NCBI GenBank assembly: GCA_028554645.1
Contig: JAQOOI010000064.1
Location: forward strand, 2,480,001 to 2,544,000
DNA from: Omphalotus guepiniiformis
Taxonomy: Eukaryota > Basidiomycota > Agaricomycetes > Agaricales > Omphalotaceae
Reading direction: 5' to 3'
DNA: 64,000 nucleotides
Shown: positions 37,568 to 47,800 of the stretch, one piece after another
Position numbering within the stretch: the first letter of the stretch is position 1
Layout of the letters: every line of letters starts with the position of its first letter
Notes under the pieces: model-generated
What the model saw: only the letters and a program-made list of their open reading frames with translations
Told to the model about the DNA's origin: nothing
The model's database searches: none
Position numbers and translations under genes: made by a program

Positions 37568-39048
37568 TGTATGTATGCGATATAGTTTGAAGCTGAAGAT
37601 GCTTGAAATGCTGGTTTGTGTTGTGTGAGATGGGGTCTATGCTTCATTCATGGGTTGGCCTTTATACAATTTTGCATTGAAGCTCAAAGCCTGGTTTTGG
37701 TAAGTAATAGGTAAAAGAGTCCAAGAAAGCTCCAGTTGAACTCAATCTTGGACATACACAGCGGGATGAGATGAAACGGCATCAAAGTAATCTGTACTCC
37801 AAGAAAGAGGGTGATACCTCCACACAGCTCGGTAGTAGAGAAATTCTATTGCAGTTGCTCCAACGCTTGACGATGGACAATCACGAGTGGTGTTAAGATC
37901 CTTACCATTGACACATCCTCTACAATTCATGTAGCGACAGAAAGCATAGAAAACACTCGTGATTCATCAGGTTTGATTTTCGGAATTGCATCGTATAATG
38001 TGGCAATGGTATAGCAATTTGAAGGGCTCGGGACCTAGTTTATCACTTGAATTGTATATTCCAATTCAGGTTGAAGTATAGTCGGAGCCGCTGAAATAAG
38101 TATAAGTTGATCAGAGGTTCGTAGATCACACAAACGTACCACATCCCTCCAAACACAAGATGTCGCCTCATGCGCTGCCACACAACAAAGACCACTAAAT
38201 TCGCTGATCAAAACAATCATGAAATGATTGGTTCTGCCACCGTCGCTACATGACCGATCCCCAGTATCTTCAGCGTCTAGATCATTCTAGTGATCTTTGT
38301 CAATATATGATGATAATATTGTAGGGTCAACGATTCAACGTACCGGAGGCAACACAAATACTTATCCCGATTCTTACGCCCGTTGCAGCGTTAAGCACAT
38401 CTGTATGTATGAATAACAGCCTTAGCTCACTCTTGATCTTGAAGTAGGCGAGGCAATCGACCTCTTACCTAAAGCGACTGAGCGCCCCGTTGGGTTTTCA
38501 ATAGGTAGTGCTTGCCAGACGGATAGAAATCAGCTCCTTTGTTAGTGTCACGTACATAGATGATATTCCGGGCCTCGAGTATAGGACTAGGGCTATGCTA
38601 TGGTCTGCTATTGAAAAAATTTCACGTTCAGAGCATGCTAGAGCTAGAGTCGATTACTTACAATCGGCAGTGCGTAGTGTATAACAGTACTGCGCGCACA
38701 AGAGGGCGCCTGGATGGAAGAATAGGGATAATATCACGGAGATCGCAAACGTTGGAACCTAGCACAGAAAATGTCCTGCGCACTGAGCTGGTTGTCTGTC
38801 GGGCTGACAGGGTTTGAAACTTTTAAGATTTCGACAAATGTGCTCACCGGCAGCACAGAAATGCCTGAGATCATGAAACCGCCGGCGGTGAGTTAATGTC
38901 ACAAACGACTTCTCGATATCAACTGACCTTGTTCATTTAAGGCGGTCGGCGATTTCACTCGCCTAAGGTCACTGGTGCATATAAGCCCCAAGAACTCTAG
39001 TGAAGTTCCCATCTTAAAACAACTCTTCATTTCGAAGCAAGCCTAAAA
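37568..39048. other. Intergenic, 1.5 kb
   Basis: I find no supported gene. Short minus-strand frames at 37742-37930 and 38035-38220 contain several cysteines but have no signal peptide and no family motif. TATA elements for copy 3 (37661-37666) and copy 4 (38980-38985) bracket the interval. Confidence 0.45.
38980..38985 (+). promoter_or_regulatory. TATA-like box of secreted protein copy 4
   Basis: TATAAG 69 bp before the start codon at 39049. Confidence 0.5.
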
Positions 39049-39304
39049 ATGAAATTCTTCGCTCTCATCGCTACCCTCCTCGTCGCCGCCCTGGGTGTCC
39101 GTGCCATCGCACCCGACGCCGACAGTGCCTGCCGCTGCCCGAGAAACTGCAAGCACAAGTACGGTGGTTCGTGCAAGTTTTACAGCAATGGAAACGTCCT
39201 CGATGGCGGTGAGTATTGCTCTAGAACATTCATCAGCGAGATTGCTTAATTTCTATCTGGCAGCGTGCATCGATGGTAATGGCGGCCTGACCTGCGCTAC
39301 ATGA
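39049..39304 (+). CDS. Small secreted cysteine-rich protein, copy 4, 66 aa
   Basis: Exons 39049-39208 and 39264-39304 (160 + 41 nt). Signal peptide MKFFALIATLLVAALGVRA. Compared with the main copies it carries substitutions in the mature part: CPRNC for CPNNC, KYGGSC for KNGDSC, and NVLDGACIDG for NTLSGSCVDG. All six cysteines and their spacing are unchanged. The cluster of changes in loops rather than cysteines fits a folded disulfide-stabilised peptide under divergent selection or drift. A GTGAGT site in the 3' UTR near 39347 resembles the UTR intron of other copies. Confidence 0.85.
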
Positions 39305-40413
39305 TGAGTCGCTCATGACGGGCGATGTTTATAAGAAGACTGACCGTGAGTCTTATTCTGGATGGGGAGGTGTTCAAGAGTCTTGCTTACACTGATACAG
39401 TAGCTGCAGCCAGATGATCGAGTATTTTGCTGAAGCTGCGGATATGTGTGCGAGGAGCCCCATCGTATAGCTTTCATAGAATGAGGATCATAAAGTTTGG
39501 AGTTATTGTAATGAAATACCTTGAGTTTAGACCTTGGAAATATCATAACATAATGAGTATTACCTGTCGGCAGATATCGTGCGCGGCCAGCGACGCAGAA
39601 CAGTCATCTCCGAGTCGAGCAAGAAAATTTCAGCAAAGGCTGGACTAGAGCATGATTAACTCCCAACCTGGTTTACAGGCCCGACTCGATTCGGGGCTGG
39701 GAAGGCAATGAAATGACCGGAGGTCAAGTAGTGGTGGCATCACTATACATCATGATCCTTCCATCACGACTCCGAATTCAATCCGTGCATCGTTTCCGGT
39801 CAATCTACTCCCCATCATGCAAATCCTCAAATCCGACATGGCCAAAGCGGGTTGACATATAAGCAGTGTTTGCGGTGGTATTCCCTCTCGAATTCTGAGA
39901 TAGCTTAGTCGTGCAATTCTGCAGTAAGGAGAATGTTGAATTCTCTCTCTACTCTCGTCGCGATATAGATCTGGAGGTAATGATGCGCCGTTCACAATTC
40001 AATGAAGTCGATGGTAGGAAGCAAAGAAATAGCGTGCGAAATTGAGCGTCTACATAAAGCCAGCACACTCCGGGCCGGAGTCGCGATGGATGGAGTCAAA
40101 TTTGAAGTTCAAGTAAAAATTATTTCTCAGATTCCCGTTCACGCAAGGTGAAAAGTCAGAGCCAGCGCATTCAGCTACTCTAGAGCAATATGGACAACGA
40201 TCAAAATGAGAATATGAATTGTGATATGTCTAATCCAGTAATTATGCATGTATAAGTAAAAATATCAATGCATTGTTCAGGAAGTCCATTGAAAAGCAAT
40301 CGTAGTCGTCTGCGACACTCATATCAGAGTCTGTTCAAGAGAAGGAGTAGAACGTCCTGAGATCACTTACATCGATCCAGCCAATACGACCAAGGCTCGG
40401 TAGCCCCGGAAAT
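39305..40413. other. Intergenic, 1.1 kb
   Basis: No gene is supported. From about 40190 rightward the DNA is the inverted copy of 17166-17415, including the 3'-UTR intron of copy 5 (CTTACATCGATCC near 40367). Confidence 0.45.
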
Positions 40414-40668
40414 TTACGTGGCGCAGGTGAGGCCGCCATTTCCATCGACACACGCTATAAGAGACAAAATCAGTCGACAGTGATGGTGGTCCCAAGGTGC
40501 ATACTTACAGCCCGACAAAGTGTTCCCGTTGCTGTAGAACTTGCAAGAGTCCCCGTTCTTATGTTTGCAGTTGTTCGGGCATCTGCATGCGCTGTCAGCG
40601 TCAGGTGCGATGGCACTGACACCAAGAGCAGCAACGAGGAGGGTAGCGACAAGAGTGAAGAACTTCAT
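40414..40668 (-). CDS. Small secreted cysteine-rich protein, copy 5, 66 aa
   Basis: Exons 40668-40509 and 40454-40414 (160 + 41 nt). The signal peptide and mature peptide read the same as copy 2, its partner in the inverted duplication; differences are mostly synonymous (for example GGC for GGT before the donor). TATA at 40751-40756 on the minus strand. Downstream of the TAA stop, the same untranslated exon (ending GGATCGAT) and UTR intron as in copy 2 are present. Function is unknown. Confidence 0.87.
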   Translation of the reverse strand: MKFFTLVATLLVAALGVSAIAPDADSACRCPNNCKHKNGDSCKFYSNGNTLSGCKYAPWDHHHCRLILSLIACVDGNGGLTCAT

Positions 40669-40750
40669 TGTATGAGATAGTAGTAGAGTGTGAAGCTGAA
40701 GATGGCTGGTTTTTGAGTTGTGATATGGAGAAGGAGCATCACCTTTGACT

Positions 40751-40756
40751 TTTATA
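40751..40756 (-). promoter_or_regulatory. TATA box of secreted protein copy 5
   Basis: TATAAA on the minus strand about 85 bp before the start codon, within the duplicated promoter. Confidence 0.6.
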
Positions 40757-40892
40757 TGACAATGGAGGCCATGCTTTGACGCCTGTGAATAATTCTTGAA
40801 CTTCATATTGTATTGGCCTCGGGCCCAGCTCAGGCCCTCGCTGGTCACTTGATCACTTAATTGACCGCTCTGAAAAACATGGGGTGAAACCA

Positions 40893-41063
40893 TCAAAGCT
40901 CACCATTCAACTCACCATCTACACAGCCCAATAATATCAAGTTTGCCAGCAGTGGAGTCCTGTCAAAGCGAAAGCAAGGAGACTCTCCAAATAACACATC
41001 AAAATACATACCCGCACTCTCGTAACTTCTCCAGTATTCACTACAATAGACGCCGCGTTTCAT
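40893..41063 (-). other. Conserved intergenic element with intron-like signals, right copy
   Basis: Counterpart of 16511-16665. The open stretch starts MKRGVYCSEYWRSYESAG and is followed by GTATGT and TTTGACAG sites at the same spacing. The codons after the putative acceptor differ in frame from the left copy. Confidence 0.35.
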
Positions 41064-41353
41064 TCTAGCTAGAGCCACCGGTAAGGCTGTTCGGCCTCAG
41101 TTGTTAATCAGAGGATCTTACAGCCCCTTTCGAAACAATGTATTAGTTGAATGCACTGTGGATCGAAACCCGCTGCCCTTAGAAAGATGGACGGATTAAA
41201 TTATCATCTTTCTTACTTCGATGGTTGAAAATGGTTATCCTCAATATCATATCCCCGAATCATTGAAGGGCGGCACTCACTCTGATCGTTATCACGTTTC
41301 GGGAGAAGTTCGAACACGGAACATAGGCCAGAGGCAGAACCAGTACATGTCTA

Positions 41354-41516
41354 GAGTCAGTCCCATTACTTGTTAGCACGGTGAATCGGCCTGTCAGAAT
41401 ATCTTACTCCACAATGCTTCAGCGCTCCGTTGAATACAAAGCGGCGGTTGATGTCCTTAGCGGAGGAGGGAGAAACAGCAATACATGTATCCTACTCCAC
41501 TTCATGGAGCACACAA
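41354..41516 (+). repeat. Non-inverted core segment, right copy
   Basis: It matches 16043-16172 in the same orientation although it sits inside an inverted block. The core GCTTCAGCGCTCCGTTGAAT is identical in both. Confidence 0.8.
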
Positions 41517-42085
41517 TAAGAATTCACCTGTCAGATGAAAAAGTTGGCTATGGACACTGCACCGTAATGATGATGGTCACCTTCTTCTGGAGGGAAGAGG
41601 TTATGTCGTATTTCGATAACGAGAGTAAGTGAATACTTACAATTAACACTGCGCCGGCATGATGGTTGTCTAGCCGTTACAGCCCAAAACAAAAGGCGGA
41701 TCCTACAGCGACAAAGTGAGTAGTTGACAGGCAGTAGAATGCGTCGAAACGAGGGCGTGCATTGTTGTGATACCTTGATTCGAATAGTCTATGAATAGAT
41801 TCGTGGCACTGTTAGAATAAGTTAGGTGCAAGAAACTTTACACACTCTAGATGCCAGTCGTCTGACGCACAAATGCAATGTGTGTTCTTTTCCACCCGTG
41901 CTTGTTGGCAGTGTTCTGTAACGAGAGATTGAATAGACCTTGACGGCAAAGCAGTGGAGTGATATGTACTGTCACTTTCGCCAAAAACAAACTCAATCTA
42001 CCCACCTCGTTTCAGCACACCGCTGGAAATTCTAGATGATCATCTTTTTGACGGCCTAAACAAGTAAAATCTCGCCTCTAGAAAG

Positions 42086-42092
42086 TATAAAA
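42086..42092 (+). promoter_or_regulatory. TATA box of secreted protein copy 6
   Basis: TATAAAA 94 bp before the start codon at 42180, conserved in copy 1. Confidence 0.65.
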
Positions 42093-42179
42093 CTTAGCCA
42101 AACGTCCACACTGAAGTCCCCATCTCACAACCCAAACACTCACCGTTTCAAACTACACAACCCAACCAAAGCTTTAAAG

Positions 42180-42439
42180 ATGAAATTCTTCACTGTCCTC
42201 GCTACCCTCCTCGTTACTGCCCTCAGTGTCAGTGCCATCGCACCCGATGCCGACAGCGCATGCCGCTGCCCGAATAACTGCAAACATAAAAACGGGGACT
42301 CTTGCAAGTTCTACAGCGATGGGAACACACTCTCTGGTTGTAAGTATGCACCTTGGGACCATCATCGTTGTCGACTAATTGTGTCTTCTTCTTCATAGCA
42401 TGCGTCGACGGAAACGGCGGCCTCACCTGCGCCACATGA
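42180..42439 (+). CDS. Small secreted cysteine-rich protein, copy 6, 66 aa
   Basis: Exons 42180-42339 and 42399-42439 (160 + 41 nt), with a GTAAGT donor and a TCATAG acceptor. The signal peptide MKFFTVLATLLVTALSVSA is shared only with copy 1, its inverted-duplication partner; both also have SDG where the others have SNG, and both end with TGA. This shows two subtypes: copies 1 and 6, and copies 2, 3 and 5. The six-cysteine framework is intact. Function is unknown. Confidence 0.87.
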
Positions 42440-43220
42440 GCTGGCTACAAGCAATGACCTGATCATGACAAAATAACATAAACGTGAGTTCCATTCCAGA
42501 CGGAGAGTCGGAACTTCACTCACATGCACACCAGTACAGACCCTGTTAATGGACGCTGAAAGTCTACTTAGCTCTGATTTGAATGCCGTTATGTATTTAC
42601 TGAATTGGTGGATCAAACCAATTTGAAGACTCGTATTGAGTTCACTGAAAGCGCATCGTTGTGATAGTTGTTAGCAAATGCGGAGCTCGATCTCGTCGAG
42701 TCATAGCGAAGCCTCAGACCTTCACGATTCGTACCAGCCACTCAGAGCGAGCTAGGTGTACACTTTCTTCAGCACAATTGGTGGCTGCACTGCTGAAGCT
42801 AGGAGTGCGAGATGATAATGAGATTCAATTTTGTCGTTCCGGTAAGTGATGTCGGAAAGAAGCAAGGTTAGGTGCGTGGGAAATAGTTAGTGAACTTTTG
42901 AGGTTCGACGCACATCGCGGAGCTGCGTATATATCTATCTATCTACTATCTTACAACTCACAAGGGAAAGGCAGTACACCAGAGCACAAAAATGTTCAAG
43001 CTATATTTAAAGAACGTAAAGATACAAAAGCAGGGTATTCGAGGTCATTATTAAAGGTGTTTGGGTAAAAGGAATGAAGAGAGGTCAGTAGCAGCAAGGT
43101 AGGATACACGCAGATATGTATACAAATATGGTTGGCAGCAAGAAGAGTTCATGAGTGACGACACAGAGGAAGACACAAAGCAAGAAGGAACGACAAGCCA
43201 GACAGCTATCGTCCGGTACT
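42440..43220. other. Intergenic: end of the duplicated block and 3' flank of the next gene
   Basis: No coding sequence is supported. A short TATC microsatellite (about 42931-42946) is visible. Confidence 0.45.
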
Positions 43221-44171
43221 TCAACGCCTGCTGAAGAATGCCTTCGCTCTTCCCCTCAGGTTAAGACCAGTTCCTTTCACCTTCATCGACACCACAGCCT
43301 GGCACGAATCGTCGCCAGAGTCGGAGGTCACTAATGCAGCCGGTGCAAAAGTATCCTCAAATACATGGCTTTGATTCGAACGAGACAAGGGTCGGTCGAC
43401 CGACGCATCAATTTCGTTTTCTTTCCCGGAATCAGGGCTCGAGATCGACTCGGAATGAGGGATGTCCGAGTCGCTATAGGCAGAATCAGAAGAATATCCT
43501 GAACAACCCGAGTACGGGGAATAAAACGGGTCCGAATCAATGAGGCTCGGGGGAGGGGTGACGAAGTGTACTCTGGGGAATTCGGAGGTAGAGAATGCTG
43601 TCGATAGGGGAGTGGGAGTGTCATTATGGAGTGAAGCCCTGCGCATCTCCTGACTACTGCGAGAAGACGATGTATCAAACGAGACCCAAGCTTGCTGACT
43701 CGGCTTTCTTTCGTCATCACCACCCTGATCATACTCCTCCAAAGCCTGCGCTGTGGATGTCAACAAGCCCCTGTACTCAGCGGCTTCGTGCTCATCCCAC
43801 CAGACATTCCCGTTCTCGTCTCGGAAGGCTTGGGCCACGGGTAAAACCTCAGGCTCAGGTCCACTTTCAAGTGCAGTGGTCTTGCTTTTCTTTCCGAACC
43901 TCTTCTTCCGTGGCTGGGGCTGGGACTCAACTAGGACCGCTCGAGCGGCAGGTGCTTGAGCACGAAGTTCGCTGCCGTCAGGAGCGGTGTCGCGAGCCTG
44001 TTGCTCCATCACGCGCTTCGCGTGCCTCTCTATGGAGCCACCACCGATAAACTGCATCAACAACAGCTCAGATGCGAGGCTCGGGGGCAGTTGTTGTTGC
44101 TGTTGTGCAGCAGAGGAAGATTTCTGAGGACCTTTGGTTTTGGACCCGGATTTCGAGGATTTGAAAGCCAT
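43221..44171 (-). CDS. Uncharacterised Ser-rich protein, 316 aa
   Basis: A single uninterrupted exon from ATG at 44171. The N terminus is basic and Gln-rich (KSSKSGSKTKGPQK, then AAQQQQQ). It is followed by a hydrophobic-helical stretch SLASELLLMQFIGGGSIERHAKRVMEQQAR and a compact motif FRDENGNVWWDEHEAAEYRGLL. The rest is Ser/Asp/Pro-rich and probably disordered, ending KVKGTGLNLRGRAKAFFSRR. There is no signal peptide and no membrane span. I do not recognise a named family. The ordered ELLLMQFIGGGSIERH and NGNVWWDE parts look conserved-type, so I treat it as a real gene. Confidence 0.7.
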   Translation of the reverse strand: MAFKSSKSGSKTKGPQKSSSAAQQQQQLPPSLASELLLMQFIGGGSIERHAKRVMEQQARDTAPDGSELRAQAPAARAVLVESQPQPRKKRFGKKSKTTALESGPEPEVLPVAQAFRDENGNVWWDEHEAAEYRGLLTSTAQALEEYDQGGDDERKPSQQAWVSFDTSSSRSSQEMRRASLHNDTPTPLSTAFSTSEFPRVHFVTPPPSLIDSDPFYSPYSGCSGYSSDSAYSDSDIPHSESISSPDSGKENEIDASVDRPLSRSNQSHVFEDTFAPAALVTSDSGDDSCQAVVSMKVKGTGLNLRGRAKAFFSRR

Positions 44172-44834
44172 TGCTAGTGCTCGTGCGTAGGTGTCGTGCG
44201 AGGTTTGGGAGATTGTGATTATGGTCGGTCGGTGAGTGTGACGTAGTAGAGCAATAGCGACTTATGTCCTTGTGTCGTGTCGGTGTCAATTGAAAGATCG
44301 AGGGAGGGTCGTGCCAGGAACTCGGGGATTGACTCGAGTAGGGTTTGTCTTATCTTCATTATATAGATCCACGCTTGCACCTTGGGTGGTCATTGGCTTC
44401 ATTCATCAACGGAGGAAACGGTCGACATCTGAGATCCAAGCACGAAGAACAATAAGATCTCGAAGCCAACAGAAACTCTTCATCGCGTGAAACGGCTCAG
44501 TGCAAAGTGCGCCACTGATAAGACAAAAAGGCTGCTCAGCAACGGACAGGTACCAGTTCATGGCAAGATTGGAAGGGAAAAACACAATAAGAGGGTTGAT
44601 TCACGAAGACAAAAAGGTCACGGTGATGACAGTAAGAAAAAGACAATAAAGTCGCGTTAGCGCTCGAACGTGCACCGGCGCCTATTTGAGCGCTTGTGAG
44701 GACAGTCTAGTAATTGAGAAAATTCGCAGAATTGTACGTATGCTCATAGTAAATGCAGGAATGTAGGAATTGACATCAGGCATAGTTATAACTATCACCC
44801 CTCCATGGCCTCATCTACATCAATTACTCCGGCC

Positions 44835-47800
44835 TCACCGTTTGACCTTCTTCCCTCCTCTGCGTGTGGGCTTCTTACCTCCAGCTTCTTCACTCGCATC
44901 CCCATTAGCCTTCCGCTTCTGCCCATTTTGATTGGAACTCTTGACGCTAACTACAGTTTGCATCCCTTTTATTCCTCCAGAGGAGGCAATTTTCGCTACT
45001 TGCGACTCAGCGGTGCCCCAGTCCATCGCTGTATCGTCGATAGCGTATCTATCGAATCCATTAGCACCTTCTTCAACAATTATCAAGAAGAAAAAACAGA
45101 GAAAAATGATAACAACGCCGCTAAAAAGCAACAATAACACTGACTTTCGACGATCCCACAAAACGCTAGGACGCTTAACCAAAACTCACTTTTTCAAATC
45201 CAACGCATTAATCATCTCTCTCTGCCTCTCCCTCCTCTTCATCGCCTCTTTCTCCTCTTCACCAGCCTGCTCCAACTCTTCTTCAACCCTAGCCGCAACA
45301 GGTTTCCAGCTATTCGAACTAATAGCGTTCTCGTTTGGTCCATCGGTGGACGTAGGTAGCGAAACCTTGGACGTCAACTGATCGGGCATAGATTGGGTGA
45401 TACCCTCCTTTTGGATGTCAATGAGACGTTTGGAGACTTTTCGAATGACTTTGACGAGAAGAGCGAGGATTTGAGATACGGGGAGGGTGAGTTCGGTCTG
45501 TCCATGTAGGGCCCAAAATAATCAATCAGAACATGTTAAGAGACCAGGAGAGCGAACCCACCTCGCATTCCTCGACTGTCTTACGCTGCCCACCCATCCC
45601 TAAGAGGATAGCACTCTGTACCGCGCTCAGCGAAATCGTCTTACTCTCCTCCAACCCATCTGCAGCGGAATCAGTCGCTTTATCAGAGCGTGACTTGACC
45701 AGGCGACGTTGAAAGAATAGCGTTGCAACAAGAGGAAGCAAGTCTAAGATGACGTGGTAGTCAAGCTGGTTGTTCCCATATGATTCCAACCGTTTGAGGT
45801 CAAAAGGAGTGAGGAGAGACGAGAGTAGAGCTGGAGTCAAAGCTGGACGCAAAACAATGAGTCTTTGGTAAGAGAAAAAGTCAGTAAAGACTACCTTTGG
45901 CACCGCTCTGTGCCTCCCTTGCGTCCACAGCCTTGACACTCTTATTATTATTCACTGCTTCGAGCATACTTAACCCCAGCACGCTACTGAACTCGCGAAA
46001 CTTGGGGAAGGACAGAAGGGTGAGGAACCTTGTCCGAAAATCTGACGTTATTTAGTAAACAGATGCAGAGCAGATTAAACATGACAGCTCACCAACGCCA
46101 AATTCGCCTAACCATTCCAATTCTGAATCGGTAGAGCTGTTCAAACCTCGTACCATAACGCATGTATGCTCGCCCGTAAGATCGCTCGGTGTATGCCGCA
46201 CGTACAGCGGTACAAACGAAAGACGCTTCCAGAATCTATACAATTAGGGTGAACCTAGTCAGTAAACTGGAATTTGAATGAGAAGCCGTCACCAACCTCA
46301 ATAATTGTCCCGTCAGTCCATATGACACGCCTAGGTAGTCCAGCCGCTCGGGACGTCGCTCGGAAAGGCGTTGAAGGAGAGGTGGCATGGCATTGGCTGA
46401 GCGAACCGCAGGACGTTCGGTGTGGAGGGTAGATTTCTTCTTTGAGTATCGATAATGATTAACTATGCCGGGACAATTGCAGGAGCGTGAGAGAGGAACG
46501 TACGCCATCACCGAATCCCAAGTCGTCACCCCCCTTCCTTCCATCTTGTTCTTCACTTCCGTTTTCTGCCTCGGGTTCATCTAGGTTGAGATACTCCCCG
46601 CTATAATAAGCGTTAAGGCACTGTATCGCACGACTTCCGTAACCCATCTGAAAGCAGAAAGGCAAGCGAGACGGAATATTGTTCAGTTATAAAGACCACC
46701 AGAACTGCAAGAAATAACTTACACCGCCGACACCCTCCCCAACGGCAACTCTAACTACCCTCGCACCGCTCATTTCAGCAAACTTCGTTTCTTGATACTG
46801 TTGCGTTACGAGCCACGGAATCAAGTCCCCTCCAGCTCTCATACCCCGCGAAAGCGACGATAATATCGAATCTCGAGATATACGGCCCTCAAGTGCAACT
46901 TGAATGACTGCAAGAGGGTAGGGTAAGACATCTGGACTTGCTCCTTCGTCTTTTTTGTTGTTATCGGTGTTGAGTGGTGGGAGAAGGACAAAGAGCTCGT
47001 GACCTGGGGCATCGCTCATGAGTTGTAAGTCGTTGGGTTGGTTTTTGTAGTGTGAGGCGACGTAGAGGGACATGATGCGTTGGAGGAAGACTTCGGAGGC
47101 AGGATGGTAGGAGAAGAGGGTGTCGCGGTTGATGTGGTAGAGGGTACATAGGGAAGGGTGGGGAAGGTTGGAGAAAGGAGAGGGTGCTATTCAGTTTTAG
47201 AGGTATTAGCACGACAATCAGATATGAATTATATGCAAGAGACATACCAGAAGATGAAGAGGTTGATACATCCAAACATAGCAGTCCGTTGAGCCACTTT
47301 TCAATTTCGTCACCTGGCGCATATCGTATAGGCGTAGCGAGTTTAACCTCATTCAACGTCCGTCTAGGTATACTCCTCTTCTTCGAGCTTTCCTCACTTT
47401 CTGTTTTACCTCCCAGCCCCAGAGTAGCAGCAGTGCTCGAACTTGAATTCTCCCTCAGCTGCTGAATCAACTTCAAGCTCAAACTCCTTCCAGTCCCTTC
47501 GTACCCATTAACCGTACTTGCCATCCACACAGCATACCCCGCACCAGCTGCACTAGCCCCCTTGCTCATGGCAGGTCCAAGCAAATTGCGTACTACTGGA
47601 AGAGGAATCGCTGCCGCCTCATCAATAATGAGGAGCTCTGCCTGTCCAAGAACATGTGCATCCCGAGGGTCGATGTACTGAATCGTTTGACGGTGCGTAG
47701 GGTTACGGAAGATGTTAACCCTCACGATAGGTTTCTTGCCTCCACCAGCACTTCCACCTCCACCCATCGCATTACTCGGTCCATCCTCCGCTGCCTCATC

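Larger units (their letters stand above)
40190..42710. repeat. Right copy of the ~2.5-kb inverted segmental duplication
   Basis: This is the reverse-complement counterpart of 14860-17415, with two divergent secreted-protein genes at its ends. Similarity covers UTRs, introns, TATA regions and much of the spacer, with many point differences and small indels, so it is not a very recent duplication. Confidence 0.85.

Noticed and set aside
37742..38220. Minus-strand Cys-containing frames as further secreted-protein copies
   Set aside because: No signal peptide, no CRCP motif and no matching intron, so they are not members of the family.
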